Part shown: one piece after another, positions 33,718 through 42,105 of the stretch
Position numbering within the stretch: the stretch's first letter is position 1
Layout of the letters: each line of letters starts with the position of its first letter
Assembly (NCBI RefSeq): GCF_013141825.1
Contig: NZ_RZNH01000032.1
Coordinates: 1 to 64,000, forward strand
Source: Marinifilum caeruleilacunae
Lineage (GTDB): Bacteria; Bacteroidota; Bacteroidia; Bacteroidales; Marinifilaceae
Direction: 5' to 3'
Length of the DNA stretch: 64,000 nt
Position numbers and translations under genes: made by a program
Notes under the pieces: model-generated
The model's database searches: none
The model's input: the letters and a program-made list of their open reading frames with translations, nothing else
Told to the model about the DNA's origin: nothing

Positions 33718-33821
33718 GTTTTAGAATCCTTTGCATAACCTCCCATGCCAAGCCTTTGTGCTTATGCAAAAGGTTCTTTTAATCAATATAAATAAATTTT
33801 AGTCTGATAAACAGTTGGAGG

Positions 33822-33856
33822 TTTGGTGGTAGAAGAGGAAAAGCTGATTATATTTG
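33822..33856 (+). promoter_or_regulatory. Bacteroidota-type promoter of the porin gene
   Basis: TTTG (33822-33825), a 23-base spacer and TATATTTG (33849-33856) match the -33/-7 consensus. The predicted start is near 33863, about 20 bases before the ATG at 33885. Confidence 0.55.
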
Positions 33857-33884
33857 CAGCCGAATAAAAACCTAACTAAAATCG

Positions 33885-35144
33885 ATGAAGAAATTAAACT
33901 ATCTGTTATTGCTTATTGTTTCATTAATAAGTGTTTCAGGTCTTAACGCGCAGCAAAAAGAACTACCAATTTCAGTTAAATTTGGTGGATATGTTCATTC
34001 TCTTTTTACTTATGATACGCGTCAAACCGTAGCAGCCCGAGAAGGTCATATTCTTCTTTATCCAAAAAATGAATTATTGGATGCAGCCGGAAACGACATC
34101 AACAAAGATGGTGTGTACAATATGGCGGTGATTCAATCGAGAGTGAATGCCAAAATAACTGGTCCTGAAATTTTGGGTGCAAAAACTAGCGGATTGTTGG
34201 AAGCCGAGTTTGTGGGTAATGGTGAATCGGATACCAATGGAATGCGTTTGCGTCATGCTTTTGTGAATTTGGATTGGGGAAATACCTCATTACTTATTGG
34301 ACAAACCTGGTCGCCACTCTTTGTAGCCGAAGTATTCCCATTTACAGTTGGAGCTAACGCTGGATTGCCATTTAAGCCTTTTGCGCGTAATCCGCAGGTA
34401 AGACTTACCCATAAAACCGGCAATTGGAAGTTATTGGCTGCAATTGCTACCGAAAGAGACTATACCAGTACCGGACCCGATGGTGCAAGCAACAAATACC
34501 TAAGAAACGCAGGTTTACCTATTGTTCAGGGACAAGTTCATTATTATGCAGGGAAGCATTTAATTGGTTTTAGTGGAGAATATAAAAATATCAAGCCATC
34601 CTTAATGAGCTCAACTGGTTCGGTTGAAATGGGCGATTATCAGGAATGGAAAAATGATGAAACCATTTCTTCATGGGCCATGATGGGATATTTCAAATTG
34701 AATTTCGAACCTGTTACTTTTAAAGCACAGGCAACCTACGGAACCAACATGACTGATGTGTTGATGCTAGGTGGATATGCCGTAAAATCCTTAAATCCGC
34801 TAACCAACGAAGCTAGCTATACAGGAATTAAAGTTCTTGGAACCTGGGCTGAGTTATCGTACAAGAAAAAAGATTGGGAGCTGGCATTTTTAGGTGGATA
34901 TTCTAAAAATTTGGGCGCCGAAGATAAGGTGGTAAATAACCTGATTTATGCTCGAGGAAAAGACATCGGAGAGCTGTACAGATTGGCACCGCGTGTTTGC
35001 AAAAAAGTAAAGAACCTGAAATTTGAATTTGAGGCAGAGTACACAGCAGCAGCTTATGGAACTGTAACCGAAAAAGCTAAAGTTGAAAATACCAAATGGA
35101 TTGGAAATACAAGATATTCTTTAGGCGTTTATTATTTCTTCTAA
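33885..35144 (+). CDS. Outer-membrane porin-like beta-barrel protein
   Basis: A 419-residue protein with a signal peptide (about 1-22, ending GLNAQ). The remainder has a beta-barrel pattern: amphipathic strands with aromatic girdles, an early strand VKFGGYVHSLFTYDTRQ, a strand pair ATSGLLEAEFVGNG, the motif RLRHAFVNLDWGNTSLLIGQTW, and a C-terminal strand ending YSLGVYYFF with the terminal aromatic residue typical for outer-membrane barrels. The RHAFVNL...GQ motif is common in trimeric porin families such as OprP/DcaP-like proteins, but the substrate is not evident. It has its own promoter and terminator and is a single-gene unit. Confidence 0.78.
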   Translation: MKKLNYLLLLIVSLISVSGLNAQQKELPISVKFGGYVHSLFTYDTRQTVAAREGHILLYPKNELLDAAGNDINKDGVYNMAVIQSRVNAKITGPEILGAKTSGLLEAEFVGNGESDTNGMRLRHAFVNLDWGNTSLLIGQTWSPLFVAEVFPFTVGANAGLPFKPFARNPQVRLTHKTGNWKLLAAIATERDYTSTGPDGASNKYLRNAGLPIVQGQVHYYAGKHLIGFSGEYKNIKPSLMSSTGSVEMGDYQEWKNDETISSWAMMGYFKLNFEPVTFKAQATYGTNMTDVLMLGGYAVKSLNPLTNEASYTGIKVLGTWAELSYKKKDWELAFLGGYSKNLGAEDKVVNNLIYARGKDIGELYRLAPRVCKKVKNLKFEFEAEYTAAAYGTVTEKAKVENTKWIGNTRYSLGVYYFF

Positions 35145-35167
35145 AGAATACATTTAAGATATGATAG

Positions 35168-35199
35168 AAAGGATGCAGTTTTTTACTGCATCCTTTTTT
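35168..35199. terminator. Bidirectional terminator between porin and sensor-kinase genes
   Basis: AAAGGATGCAG (35168-35178) pairs with CTGCATCCTTT (35186-35196) around a 7-base loop, with a T run on one side and A-rich sequence on the other. It serves both the rightward porin gene and the leftward kinase gene ending at 35201. Confidence 0.88.
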
Positions 35200-35200
35200 C

Positions 35201-37063
35201 TTACAATGGAATTGTGAAATAAAAAGTTGTCCCTACATGTGGTTTCGATTTCATCCAAATTTTGCCTCCAAGCAATTCTATTAAACTTTGGCTGATGGCC
35301 AGGCCCAATCCTGTACCACCATACTGCCTTGTATTGGCATCCAATTCTGCCTGGCGGAAACGATCAAAAATAATTTCTTGTTTATCTTCCGGTATACCAA
35401 TGCCAGTATCGCGAACAAAGAATTCAACAAATTTTCCTTTTACATCGTAACCAATTTCGATATCTCCTGCAGGGGTAAATTTGATCGAATTCTCAAGTAG
35501 GTTGTTAAATATCTGTTGCAAACGAACCGGATCGGTTGTAATCTCAATCACCTGATTCTCTTTAGGCATGCTAAGCATAAAATTAAGCTGATTGTTTTCC
35601 CTGTGCTCTACCAGGGTTTCATAATCATCTTTAACCGAATCGAAAAGTTCTGAAATTTTGCACCTGCTCAAAATTACCTTTAACTGGTTGGTTTCAATTT
35701 TTGAGATGTCCAGAATATCACTAATTAAACGAAGCAAACCGTTGGTGTTTTTCTGAATAATGGATATGAATTTTTTACGCTTGTTCACATCTACATTATC
35801 GCCTGAAAGCAGTTCGGTAAAACCTAAAATTGCATTCATTGGCGTACGAATTTCGTGCGACATATTGGCCAAAAAAGCAGATTTTAATCGGCTCGATTCC
35901 TCAGCAATTTTAATTGCCTTTTCAAGTTTTATATTGCTTGCCGTGATTTCCAGCATGTGTGCTTTTTCTTTTTGCTCCTTTAATTTTCTCAGGTGAATAT
36001 TAATCATCATTACAATAATAATAATCGTAAGAAGAATTAAAATGGTTAAAGTAAGCACCACAATCTCTTTGTTCTCCTTTACAAGGCTGTATGGTTCGTT
36101 CAGCAGTTTCGAATTCTTTGGAAGATCCTTTGTCCTGATATCGAACTTCACCAATTGGTTGTAATCAAACTCATATTCGTATTCGGCATGCAAAGGTGGA
36201 ATATCATCGATTGGAGTTCCCGATAATACCTCTTTGGCCAGTTTGGCGACCTGTTTACCATGAATTCTACCTGTAATTAAAGAGCCACCAATTGCACCCC
36301 TATTCAGGTAAAAATCCCAAACACAATAAATGGGAACCTTGCAATAGGGTTTGGTTTCCGAAAAGCCTTTTTCGTAGGTACAATAATTGCCGTTGAAATC
36401 TCGATTATAAACCAGGTAAAGCACCACATCGTTGGGATCCAGCTTGGAAAACGAAATTTTAAGATCCTGAACGCTCTTGGCTCGAAGAATGGAGTGTCGC
36501 AAAGGTTCACCCATTTCTTCAATCTCTTTCTCTAATGCAGCCACCAGGCTTTCACCAGTTGTACTGTAATCGGTAACAACCACAATCTTAGAATAATTTG
36601 GGTGATGCTTTTCAATCAATTCAAGTGTTGCACAGAAGCTAAAATTTTCGAATACGCCACTATATCCTTTCGGAGGATCAAAAACCGAATTCAAACCCGA
36701 AAAAATTACGGGAACTTCACCAAATATTTCATCACGATTCTCAATTAAAAAATCGTAAGCATTATTATCTGTCGAAAGTATTAAGTCGAATTTCTGATTT
36801 TCGTATTTCTTAAGGTAATAAGCCTTTAACAAGTCAAGATATCCTTCCGAAAAATATCTTTTGGTATCCATGTATTCAATGTGGAGCGTACAATTAGGAT
36901 CAGCAAGCAACTCGCGTTTTATGCTATTAACCGTTGAGTCGGTCCAACTCAAACCATTATGGTAGGAGTTTAGAATTAGAATGTGCTTCTGATTCGTAGA
37001 ATTGGCAAGTAAACTGCACAGAATAAGAAATGGAAGTAGTAAATATTTTATACTAATTCTCAT
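35201..37063 (-). CDS. Sensor histidine kinase with periplasmic-binding-protein-like sensor domain
   Basis: A 620-residue kinase. After a signal peptide (about 1-22), residues about 27-310 form a periplasmic domain of the ABC substrate-binding (type 1, TrpX/YtfQ-like) type, visible in KHILILNSYHNGLSWTD and FDLILSTDNNAYDFLIENRD. One membrane helix (about 337-360) and a coiled segment lead to the HisKA box SAFLANMSHEIRTPMNAILG, with the phospho-accepting His near 403. The ATPase domain has NNLLENSIKFT, DTGIGIPEDK and GGTGLGLAIS. There is no receiver domain and no adjacent response regulator gene, so it is an orphan kinase. Ligand sensing in the periplasm through a two-lobed domain is inferred. 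It starts 40 bases after the dacB-like gene, with a 9-bp hairpin in between. Confidence 0.88.
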   Translation of the reverse strand: MRISIKYLLLPFLILCSLLANSTNQKHILILNSYHNGLSWTDSTVNSIKRELLADPNCTLHIEYMDTKRYFSEGYLDLLKAYYLKKYENQKFDLILSTDNNAYDFLIENRDEIFGEVPVIFSGLNSVFDPPKGYSGVFENFSFCATLELIEKHHPNYSKIVVVTDYSTTGESLVAALEKEIEEMGEPLRHSILRAKSVQDLKISFSKLDPNDVVLYLVYNRDFNGNYCTYEKGFSETKPYCKVPIYCVWDFYLNRGAIGGSLITGRIHGKQVAKLAKEVLSGTPIDDIPPLHAEYEYEFDYNQLVKFDIRTKDLPKNSKLLNEPYSLVKENKEIVVLTLTILILLTIIIIVMMINIHLRKLKEQKEKAHMLEITASNIKLEKAIKIAEESSRLKSAFLANMSHEIRTPMNAILGFTELLSGDNVDVNKRKKFISIIQKNTNGLLRLISDILDISKIETNQLKVILSRCKISELFDSVKDDYETLVEHRENNQLNFMLSMPKENQVIEITTDPVRLQQIFNNLLENSIKFTPAGDIEIGYDVKGKFVEFFVRDTGIGIPEDKQEIIFDRFRQAELDANTRQYGGTGLGLAISQSLIELLGGKIWMKSKPHVGTTFYFTIPL

Positions 37064-37068
37064 AAAGT

Positions 37069-37102
37069 ATTGAATTGGTTATTAGTTGTAAGTCAATTCA
37101 AT
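37069..37102 (-). promoter_or_regulatory. Hairpin between the dacB-like and kinase genes
   Basis: ATTGAATTG (37069-37077) and CAATTCAAT (37094-37102) form a perfect 9-bp inverted repeat with a 16-base loop. It fills the gap between the stop of the peptidase gene and the ATG of the kinase gene. There is no T tail on the minus strand, so it may be an operator or an RNA processing site. Confidence 0.4.
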
Positions 37103-38527
37103 TTAAGAATTATAAATATTAATTAAAAGATTTAGCAATTTATTATTTAGCGCTTTCGAAGAACAATTGTAATTGTTAATCAGAATGCAAACAGTGTAAG
37201 TTTCTCCTTTAGAATTTGTTAGGTAGCCGCAGTAGCTTCTAACGCCGGTCATCGAACCAGTTTTGGCCTTCCAATTCGATTCTAAACGACTTCCTTTACC
37301 AAAGTATTTTAAGGTGCCCGATTTTCCTGCCACAGCTAGTGATGATAAAAATGTTTCATACTCGGGGCTTCCATACATAAAAGTAAGAATCTGGCTAAAA
37401 AAATCGGCCGAAATTGCATTGAAGTGCGACAAGCCACTACCATCAAATAATTTTTGATGCTGTGTTTCGATGCCATTGCTTTCCCAAAAATCCTGAATCG
37501 CCTTTATTCCAGATTTCCATCCAGCCTCTTTATTTTGATTTTTGCCCAGCTCAAATAACAATTGATCTGCAAACAGATTCACACTTTTTTGGTTGGTCCA
37601 GTATACAATTTCACTCAATGCAGGTGATGGCATCTCAAACAGTTGAGTCTTTTCCTCTGCTGAAGAATTTGATTTTTGGAGAATCTGAATTTTATTTTTT
37701 TTCAGTTCAGCAATCAGATCTTCCAGTAAAGCCAATTTTGGATTCAGGAAAGCACCTTTTACTTTAAAATTTTTTCGGTTTTGCGGAATACTGCCTTCAA
37801 TTCTCCTGTAATTGCTTGTATTACCACCAAAAATATAGGCCAGATCTCGATTAATTTCTGAGCTTACTACCTCATTCTCGAACACCAAACCCGTGTTTTT
37901 AGGCACTGTTTTTACAATGGTGGTTCTTTCTCCTGCTTTTCCCGATGCAAAGTGCAATGTGTACATGTTATCGCGATAGTTGATTGCATTGGGAACCGCT
38001 CCATAATAGTTGCCAATATCTTCCCAAATCCAGGTTCTTGGTATCGACGATTCGAAATAAGAATCATCAAGCAGCACATCACCTTGTATCACTTTAATTT
38101 TGAGTTCCAACAGTTCAGAAACAATTTTACCTGCAATGTTTTTGCGGGATTCAAAGTATTTCGATTCCAAACTCGGATCGCCGGCACCTCGAATAATTAA
38201 ATTGCCTTCGAGAACGCCATTTTTAAGCTTCCCATCAGTTTCTACCAGAGTTTTAAACTGATATTGGCTTCCTAAAATTTCAAGGCTGGTAGCCGTAGTA
38301 ATTAACTTTTGGCTCGATGCAGGCGTTAAAGCCATTTTTGAGTTGTGATGAGCCAACACTTCATCCTTTTCAACATCTTTTACCAGAATGCCAATACCGG
38401 CAGCCACGAAGCTGCTATCGGCTGTAAATTCATCAACTGCCTGCTGAATTTTATTGGGTGTAGTTTTCTGTGAGGAACAGGAAAATCCCCAAACTACCAA
38501 TGCGAAAAGGAGTATTATTTTATTCAT
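37103..38527 (-). CDS. dacB: D-alanyl-D-alanine carboxypeptidase/endopeptidase (DacB/PBP4 family S13)
   Basis: A 474-residue penicillin-binding protein that trims or cleaves peptidoglycan cross-links. The N-terminus is a lipoprotein signal with a lipobox at FSC (Cys17), so it is membrane-anchored. The catalytic triad of motifs is present: SSQK (Ser71, Lys74) in TPASSQKLITT, a second Ser/Asn motif in DGSGLSHFN, and KTG in WKAKTGSMTG. A long insert between motif 1 and motif 2, as in family S13, contains the subdomains with SIPRTWIWEDIGNYYGA. The start overlaps the end of xseB by 8 bases. It closes the co-oriented xseA-xseB-dacB run. Confidence 0.9.
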   Translation of the reverse strand: MNKIILLFALVVWGFSCSSQKTTPNKIQQAVDEFTADSSFVAAGIGILVKDVEKDEVLAHHNSKMALTPASSQKLITTATSLEILGSQYQFKTLVETDGKLKNGVLEGNLIIRGAGDPSLESKYFESRKNIAGKIVSELLELKIKVIQGDVLLDDSYFESSIPRTWIWEDIGNYYGAVPNAINYRDNMYTLHFASGKAGERTTIVKTVPKNTGLVFENEVVSSEINRDLAYIFGGNTSNYRRIEGSIPQNRKNFKVKGAFLNPKLALLEDLIAELKKNKIQILQKSNSSAEEKTQLFEMPSPALSEIVYWTNQKSVNLFADQLLFELGKNQNKEAGWKSGIKAIQDFWESNGIETQHQKLFDGSGLSHFNAISADFFSQILTFMYGSPEYETFLSSLAVAGKSGTLKYFGKGSRLESNWKAKTGSMTGVRSYCGYLTNSKGETYTVCILINNYNCSSKALNNKLLNLLINIYNS

Positions 38528-38720
38528 CGATCTCTTTTAAAATCTTTTCAACTTCTTGCTCTGTGCTGTTCAGTTTAGCTTTACAAATCACCAACAATTC
38601 CGAAACACGTTTTACTTTTGCCGATAAATCATCAACATCAAGTTCTTCATTCTCAATCAGCATTATGGTCTCTTCAATTTCGGCAATTGCCTCGCTGTAG
38701 CTTATTTTTTTCTTCGCCAT
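38520..38720 (-). CDS. xseB: Exodeoxyribonuclease VII small subunit
   Basis: A 66-residue protein with the XseB pattern: SYSEAIAEIEETIMLIENEE near the start, then LDVDDLSAKVKRVSELLVICKAKL, forming two helices. It binds the large subunit XseA to form the single-strand exonuclease VII. The ATG at 38720 lies directly after the stop of xseA (38721) and its end overlaps the start of the peptidase gene, so the three are translationally coupled. Size and sequence match the family well. Confidence 0.92.
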   Translation of the reverse strand: MAKKKISYSEAIAEIEETIMLIENEELDVDDLSAKVKRVSELLVICKAKLNSTEQEVEKILKEIDE

Positions 38721-40112
38721 TTATTTGTGTTTTTTAGGATTTACTTTTTGAATTTCACTTTCCACCGAACCATCTTTAAACCTGGTTTCAATACTGTCGT
38801 TTACCGATAGTGAGCGAATGTCTTTTACAATTTTTCCATCTTTTAAAGTGAGTGTATACCCCTTTTGCAGGATATTTTCAGGATTCAGATATTTTACACT
38901 TTGTTCATGCAATACGAGCTTGTGTTTCTGGTTTTCCAACAACCTTCCTACACGTATCCCAATTTTGCTTTGCAGGTTCTTTGCATGATTCTTTTCATGA
39001 ACCAGGCGATGTTCCACTCCATGTTTCAACTTGCTTTTTTGGTTTTCAAGGGTATAGGAGTGCGACCTTGTTAACTGTTTGGCCGAACCAATTAATTTTT
39101 CCCTGGCCAGTAAGAGCTGATTCGATTTCTTTTCCAGTATACTTTTAACCATTGGCGAAAATTTGTTCGACAAGTAGTTCAGGTTTTCCGAAGCTTCCAA
39201 CAAAATTTCATTTACCCCCGTATAAAATTCCTCCTGTAATCTTTCGTGATATGCCTGCTTTTCATCAAAACAATCAATCAGGTACTCGGCTGCGGCTGTA
39301 GGGGTTTTTACGCGAACATTGGCCACAATATCTACAATGGTTTCATCTCTTTCATGACCGATTCCCGAAATTACAGGAAGCGGAAACTGGGCAATATTAA
39401 AGGCCAGCCAATAATTGTCAAAGCAGTTCAAATCTGCTGTCGATCCTCCACCTCTAATAATCACCACAAGATCAAAAACCTCTTCGTATTCGTTGATTCG
39501 ATCCAAAGCCTCAATAATCGATTCCTCGGCCTGGTTTCCCTGCATAATTGCCGGGAACAGCTTGTAATGAAACTTGTATCCCGATAGGTTGTTTTCCAAC
39601 TGATTGGCAAAATCTTCATAACCCGCTGCCGTTGGCGATGATATCACCGCGATGCATTTGGGAATATCCGGAAAATCAATTTCCTTATTCATATCCAGAA
39701 CGCCTTCTTCTTCCAGGCGATTCAAAATTTCTCTTCTTCTCCTGGCGATATCTCCAAGCGTATAGCTTGGATCAATATCCTTAATGTTTAAGGTGTAACC
39801 ATAAATTTCCTGGAATTCGATGCTAACCTGTATCAATACCTTAATTCCCGAAGAGAACCTTTGTCCGGTCGAAGTTTCAAAATAAGGTTTCAGCATCCTG
39901 AAAGTGTAGGACCAAATGGTTGCCCTGGCTTTGGCAATGATTTTATCTGTTTCTTCATCTTTTTCAACCAATTCCAAATAGCAATGGCCATTCTGATTAT
40001 AGCGTAGCTCACTAATTTCTGCTACTATCCATATCTCAGACTCAAAAGCATCGTTTAAAACGCCTTTAATTCGATTGTTCAGTTGAAAAAGACTAATTCC
40101 TTTATTCGACAT
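38721..40112 (-). CDS. xseA: Exodeoxyribonuclease VII large subunit
   Basis: A 463-residue catalytic subunit of exonuclease VII, which degrades single-stranded DNA from both ends. The N-terminal OB-fold (about 1-110) shows IWIVAEISELRYNQNGHCYLELVEKD. The catalytic core has AVISSPTAAGYEDF, the conserved VIIRGGGSTADLNCFDN, and SGIGHERDETIVDIVAN, then VRVKTPTAAAEYL. A long helical coiled region fills the C-terminal part, ending in a beta-strand segment (GYTLTLKDGKIVKDI). Its length fits the family. It is followed at once by xseB and preceded by a YwqK-like gene 17 bases upstream, likely in one operon. Confidence 0.94.
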   Translation of the reverse strand: MSNKGISLFQLNNRIKGVLNDAFESEIWIVAEISELRYNQNGHCYLELVEKDEETDKIIAKARATIWSYTFRMLKPYFETSTGQRFSSGIKVLIQVSIEFQEIYGYTLNIKDIDPSYTLGDIARRRREILNRLEEEGVLDMNKEIDFPDIPKCIAVISSPTAAGYEDFANQLENNLSGYKFHYKLFPAIMQGNQAEESIIEALDRINEYEEVFDLVVIIRGGGSTADLNCFDNYWLAFNIAQFPLPVISGIGHERDETIVDIVANVRVKTPTAAAEYLIDCFDEKQAYHERLQEEFYTGVNEILLEASENLNYLSNKFSPMVKSILEKKSNQLLLAREKLIGSAKQLTRSHSYTLENQKSKLKHGVEHRLVHEKNHAKNLQSKIGIRVGRLLENQKHKLVLHEQSVKYLNPENILQKGYTLTLKDGKIVKDIRSLSVNDSIETRFKDGSVESEIQKVNPKKHK

Positions 40113-40129
40113 ACTGTACTTTGCTGAAG

Positions 40130-40939
40130 TTATCTTCTCATTTGGTTTCGCAAAAACGAATCAGGGTCGTTAATGTAATTTTCAGGATCGCTATTGATCA
40201 ATTGGTCTTTTTGTGCTTCCATCATCTGTAGTTTTTTCATCTGTTGGGCATCCAGCTGATCCTGGTTAACAGGAATCCCATTTTGGTATTCAATGCTGAA
40301 AAGTAACTTGCCATTTTCAGCATGATATTCCCATATGCCGACTTTCTTGTTATTCTGATATTTACCGCCAAATTCAATCACTCCATTGGGATAAAACGCC
40401 TGGAATCCACCATCTAACTTTCCATCTTTATACATGGCTTCAAGGTAAGTTTTCCCATCTTCAAAAAATCGTTTCCAAACGCCATGTTTCTTTCCATTTA
40501 CATATGGTATCGATTCAGAAATACTACCCTTTTTAAACCTGTATTCACTTGGGCCATTCTTAATGCCTTTCTGGTAACTTTCGCTTGCGCGGATATTTCC
40601 TTTGGCATCGAAATAGTTCCAAATGCTGTCTTTTTTCGATTCAATAAAATTTCCTTTGGCAATGCGTTTGGCCGACTCATTAAACAGTTCAGCCTTGGCT
40701 TTTTTACCATTTTCCGAGAAGAAAAGTACTGCCTTCAGGTTTCCATTGGCATGATATCGTTCCATTTTTCCAATGGGCTGATTGTTCAAAAATGTTCCTT
40801 TGTATTTTAGTTTGCCATTTGGATATTTTTTCATCCAAATGCCTTGCTTTAATCCATTTTCATCTGTTTTGTTTGTTTCCTGTGCAATAGAGATCAGTGG
40901 AAACACAAGTAAAAGCAGGATAAATATGTTTTGTTTCAT
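40130..40939 (-). CDS. Exported MORN/YwqK-like repeat protein
   Basis: A 269-residue protein with a signal peptide (MKQNIFILLLLVFPLISIAQ). About seven repeats of 22-24 residues follow, of the form G-x-W-x-x-[YF]-x-x-[NDG]-G-[KN]-[LI]-x-x-x-x-x-[FY]-x-x-[GN] (for example GIWMKKYPNGKLKYKGTF and GVWKRFFEDGKTYLEAMY). This pattern is the YwqK/MORN_2 type, here probably periplasmic or surface exposed. The C-terminal 30 residues are polar and Gln-rich. The start at 40939 was chosen because it begins the signal peptide; an upstream TTG (40972) would add 11 residues. The function of exported YwqK-like proteins is unknown. It lies before xseA on the same strand. Confidence 0.8.
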   Translation of the reverse strand: MKQNIFILLLLVFPLISIAQETNKTDENGLKQGIWMKKYPNGKLKYKGTFLNNQPIGKMERYHANGNLKAVLFFSENGKKAKAELFNESAKRIAKGNFIESKKDSIWNYFDAKGNIRASESYQKGIKNGPSEYRFKKGSISESIPYVNGKKHGVWKRFFEDGKTYLEAMYKDGKLDGGFQAFYPNGVIEFGGKYQNNKKVGIWEYHAENGKLLFSIEYQNGIPVNQDQLDAQQMKKLQMMEAQKDQLINSDPENYINDPDSFLRNQMRR

Positions 40940-40996
40940 TTTGTTCAGTTGTTGTTTTGTCACGATTGACAAGTATTCAAATAAAAAGTGCTAACA

Positions 40997-41004
40997 CAAA
41001 ACTA
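40997..41004 (-). promoter_or_regulatory. Possible -7 element upstream of the YwqK-like gene
   Basis: On the minus strand TAGTTTTG fits TAnnTTTG and lies about 58 bases before the ATG at 40939. No good -33 element was seen. It may drive the cluster down to the kinase gene. Confidence 0.35.
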
Positions 41005-41312
41005 ATAAAAGAATAACAGTCATAAAAAAATCTCAGGCTTTTCCCATTAAAACCAACAGGTTCGAATCCTTAATAATTTAAATATGTTGTAGATCATCAT
41101 CGATATTTTTTGGATGGTATTGATATTTTGTATTTTATGAATCGAATTCAATGTGTTTTTCTCTAATTATGTATTGTTGAAAGTGGTGATGAGGCAATTT
41201 TTTTGGTGACGAGAAAAACATGAATCGAAAACGATTCCATCTTAGTGGTCAAGTGATTGGAATCAATCAGAAAGAATAAAACTAATAAAGCATAACTAAC
41301 AAAATTGGTGGT
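41005..41312. other. Intergenic region without clear features
   Basis: About 308 AT-rich bases between divergent genes. The sequence AGGTTCGAATCC at 41058-41069 looks like a tRNA T-arm, but no acceptor stem, anticodon arm or D-arm could be fitted. No open frame with support was found. Confidence 0.5.
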
Positions 41313-41996
41313 ATGGAGACAATGGATTTTCCTTTTAATTTCGATGAAATGCCCATCGCGGCAAAATTCATCTCCGATAGTTTCTCTCGAGACATTGGCG
41401 ACTTTCAAAAAGTATATCCTGTATTCGATGAGGTGTTCAAAGCTCGTTTTTCTGAGCAAATAAGAAAGGCGAAAGAGATCGTTTGTTGTGGACCCGAAGG
41501 GGTAAAAATTCAAAACATCAGAATTGGTGTATTTAGAAAAATCGAAAGTTTAAATACTTTAATTTTAGAGGTTCAGGATTATTTCCCGGTTTCCAGAATC
41601 AAGCAATTCGATTATATCGTGGAGATTATCGAGAAAAAGAATTTGAGTTCTATTCTTTCCATCGTGCCAAATTTGCTTCAACAATTGGAAGCCAATATGC
41701 CTACCCAAAACGAAGATGTTGCCCAATCCATAATTGATGGCATACATGCAATTTACCAGGTATTAAAACTGGATCGCATTGAGTTGAACCGCCTGCTGAA
41801 TTCCAGAGGATTGCTTAAAGAGGAAGTTTTCAGGTGTTTGAATCACCTTTGGGCAACCATGCAGGATGTTATGGAAATAGGCCAGAGCTTATATCGCAAA
41901 GAGGACCCAATGAAATGTGTAGAATACGAATTGAACTACATTAAAATGAAGGTAAAAACATTCTGGATGCATTCAGCACCAGATGCTGTCGTGTAA
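41313..41996 (+). CDS. Conserved-looking alpha-helical protein of unknown function
   Basis: A 227-residue cytosolic protein without signal peptide or membrane helix, read as almost entirely helical. It starts METMDFPFNFDEMPIAAKFI and contains a block with two cysteines (KEIVCCGPEGVKIQNI, near 54-69), a helix rich in Ile/Leu (NLLQQLEANMPTQNEDVAQS), and a C-terminal pattern KCVEYELNYIKMKVKTFWMH. I do not recognise the family. A second possible start is the ATG three codons later. It is a monocistronic gene between divergent YwqK-like and convergent dnaK genes and is followed by a terminator. Codon use looks like that of its neighbours. Confidence 0.7.
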   Translation: METMDFPFNFDEMPIAAKFISDSFSRDIGDFQKVYPVFDEVFKARFSEQIRKAKEIVCCGPEGVKIQNIRIGVFRKIESLNTLILEVQDYFPVSRIKQFDYIVEIIEKKNLSSILSIVPNLLQQLEANMPTQNEDVAQSIIDGIHAIYQVLKLDRIELNRLLNSRGLLKEEVFRCLNHLWATMQDVMEIGQSLYRKEDPMKCVEYELNYIKMKVKTFWMHSAPDAVV

Positions 41997-42038
41997 TATT
42001 GACACAAGTAATCTTACCTATATTTTTATCACATAAAA

Positions 42039-42075
42039 AAAAGGAGCTGTTCTGATGAGCAGCTCCTTTTAATTT
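42039..42075. terminator. Bidirectional terminator before dnaK
   Basis: AAAAGGAGCTG (42039-42049) pairs with CAGCTCCTTTT (42060-42070) around a 10-base loop. The A run on the left and T run on the right let it serve both the rightward gene ending at 41996 and leftward dnaK ending at 42106. Confidence 0.88.
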
Positions 42076-42105
42076 ATCGAATTTTAGCCTTTAGCTAATC
42101 ACTTC

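Noticed and set aside
41058-41069. tRNA T-arm-like sequence AGGTTCGAATCC
   Set aside because: No acceptor, D- or anticodon arm could be fitted around it, so it is taken as chance or a remnant too small to call.
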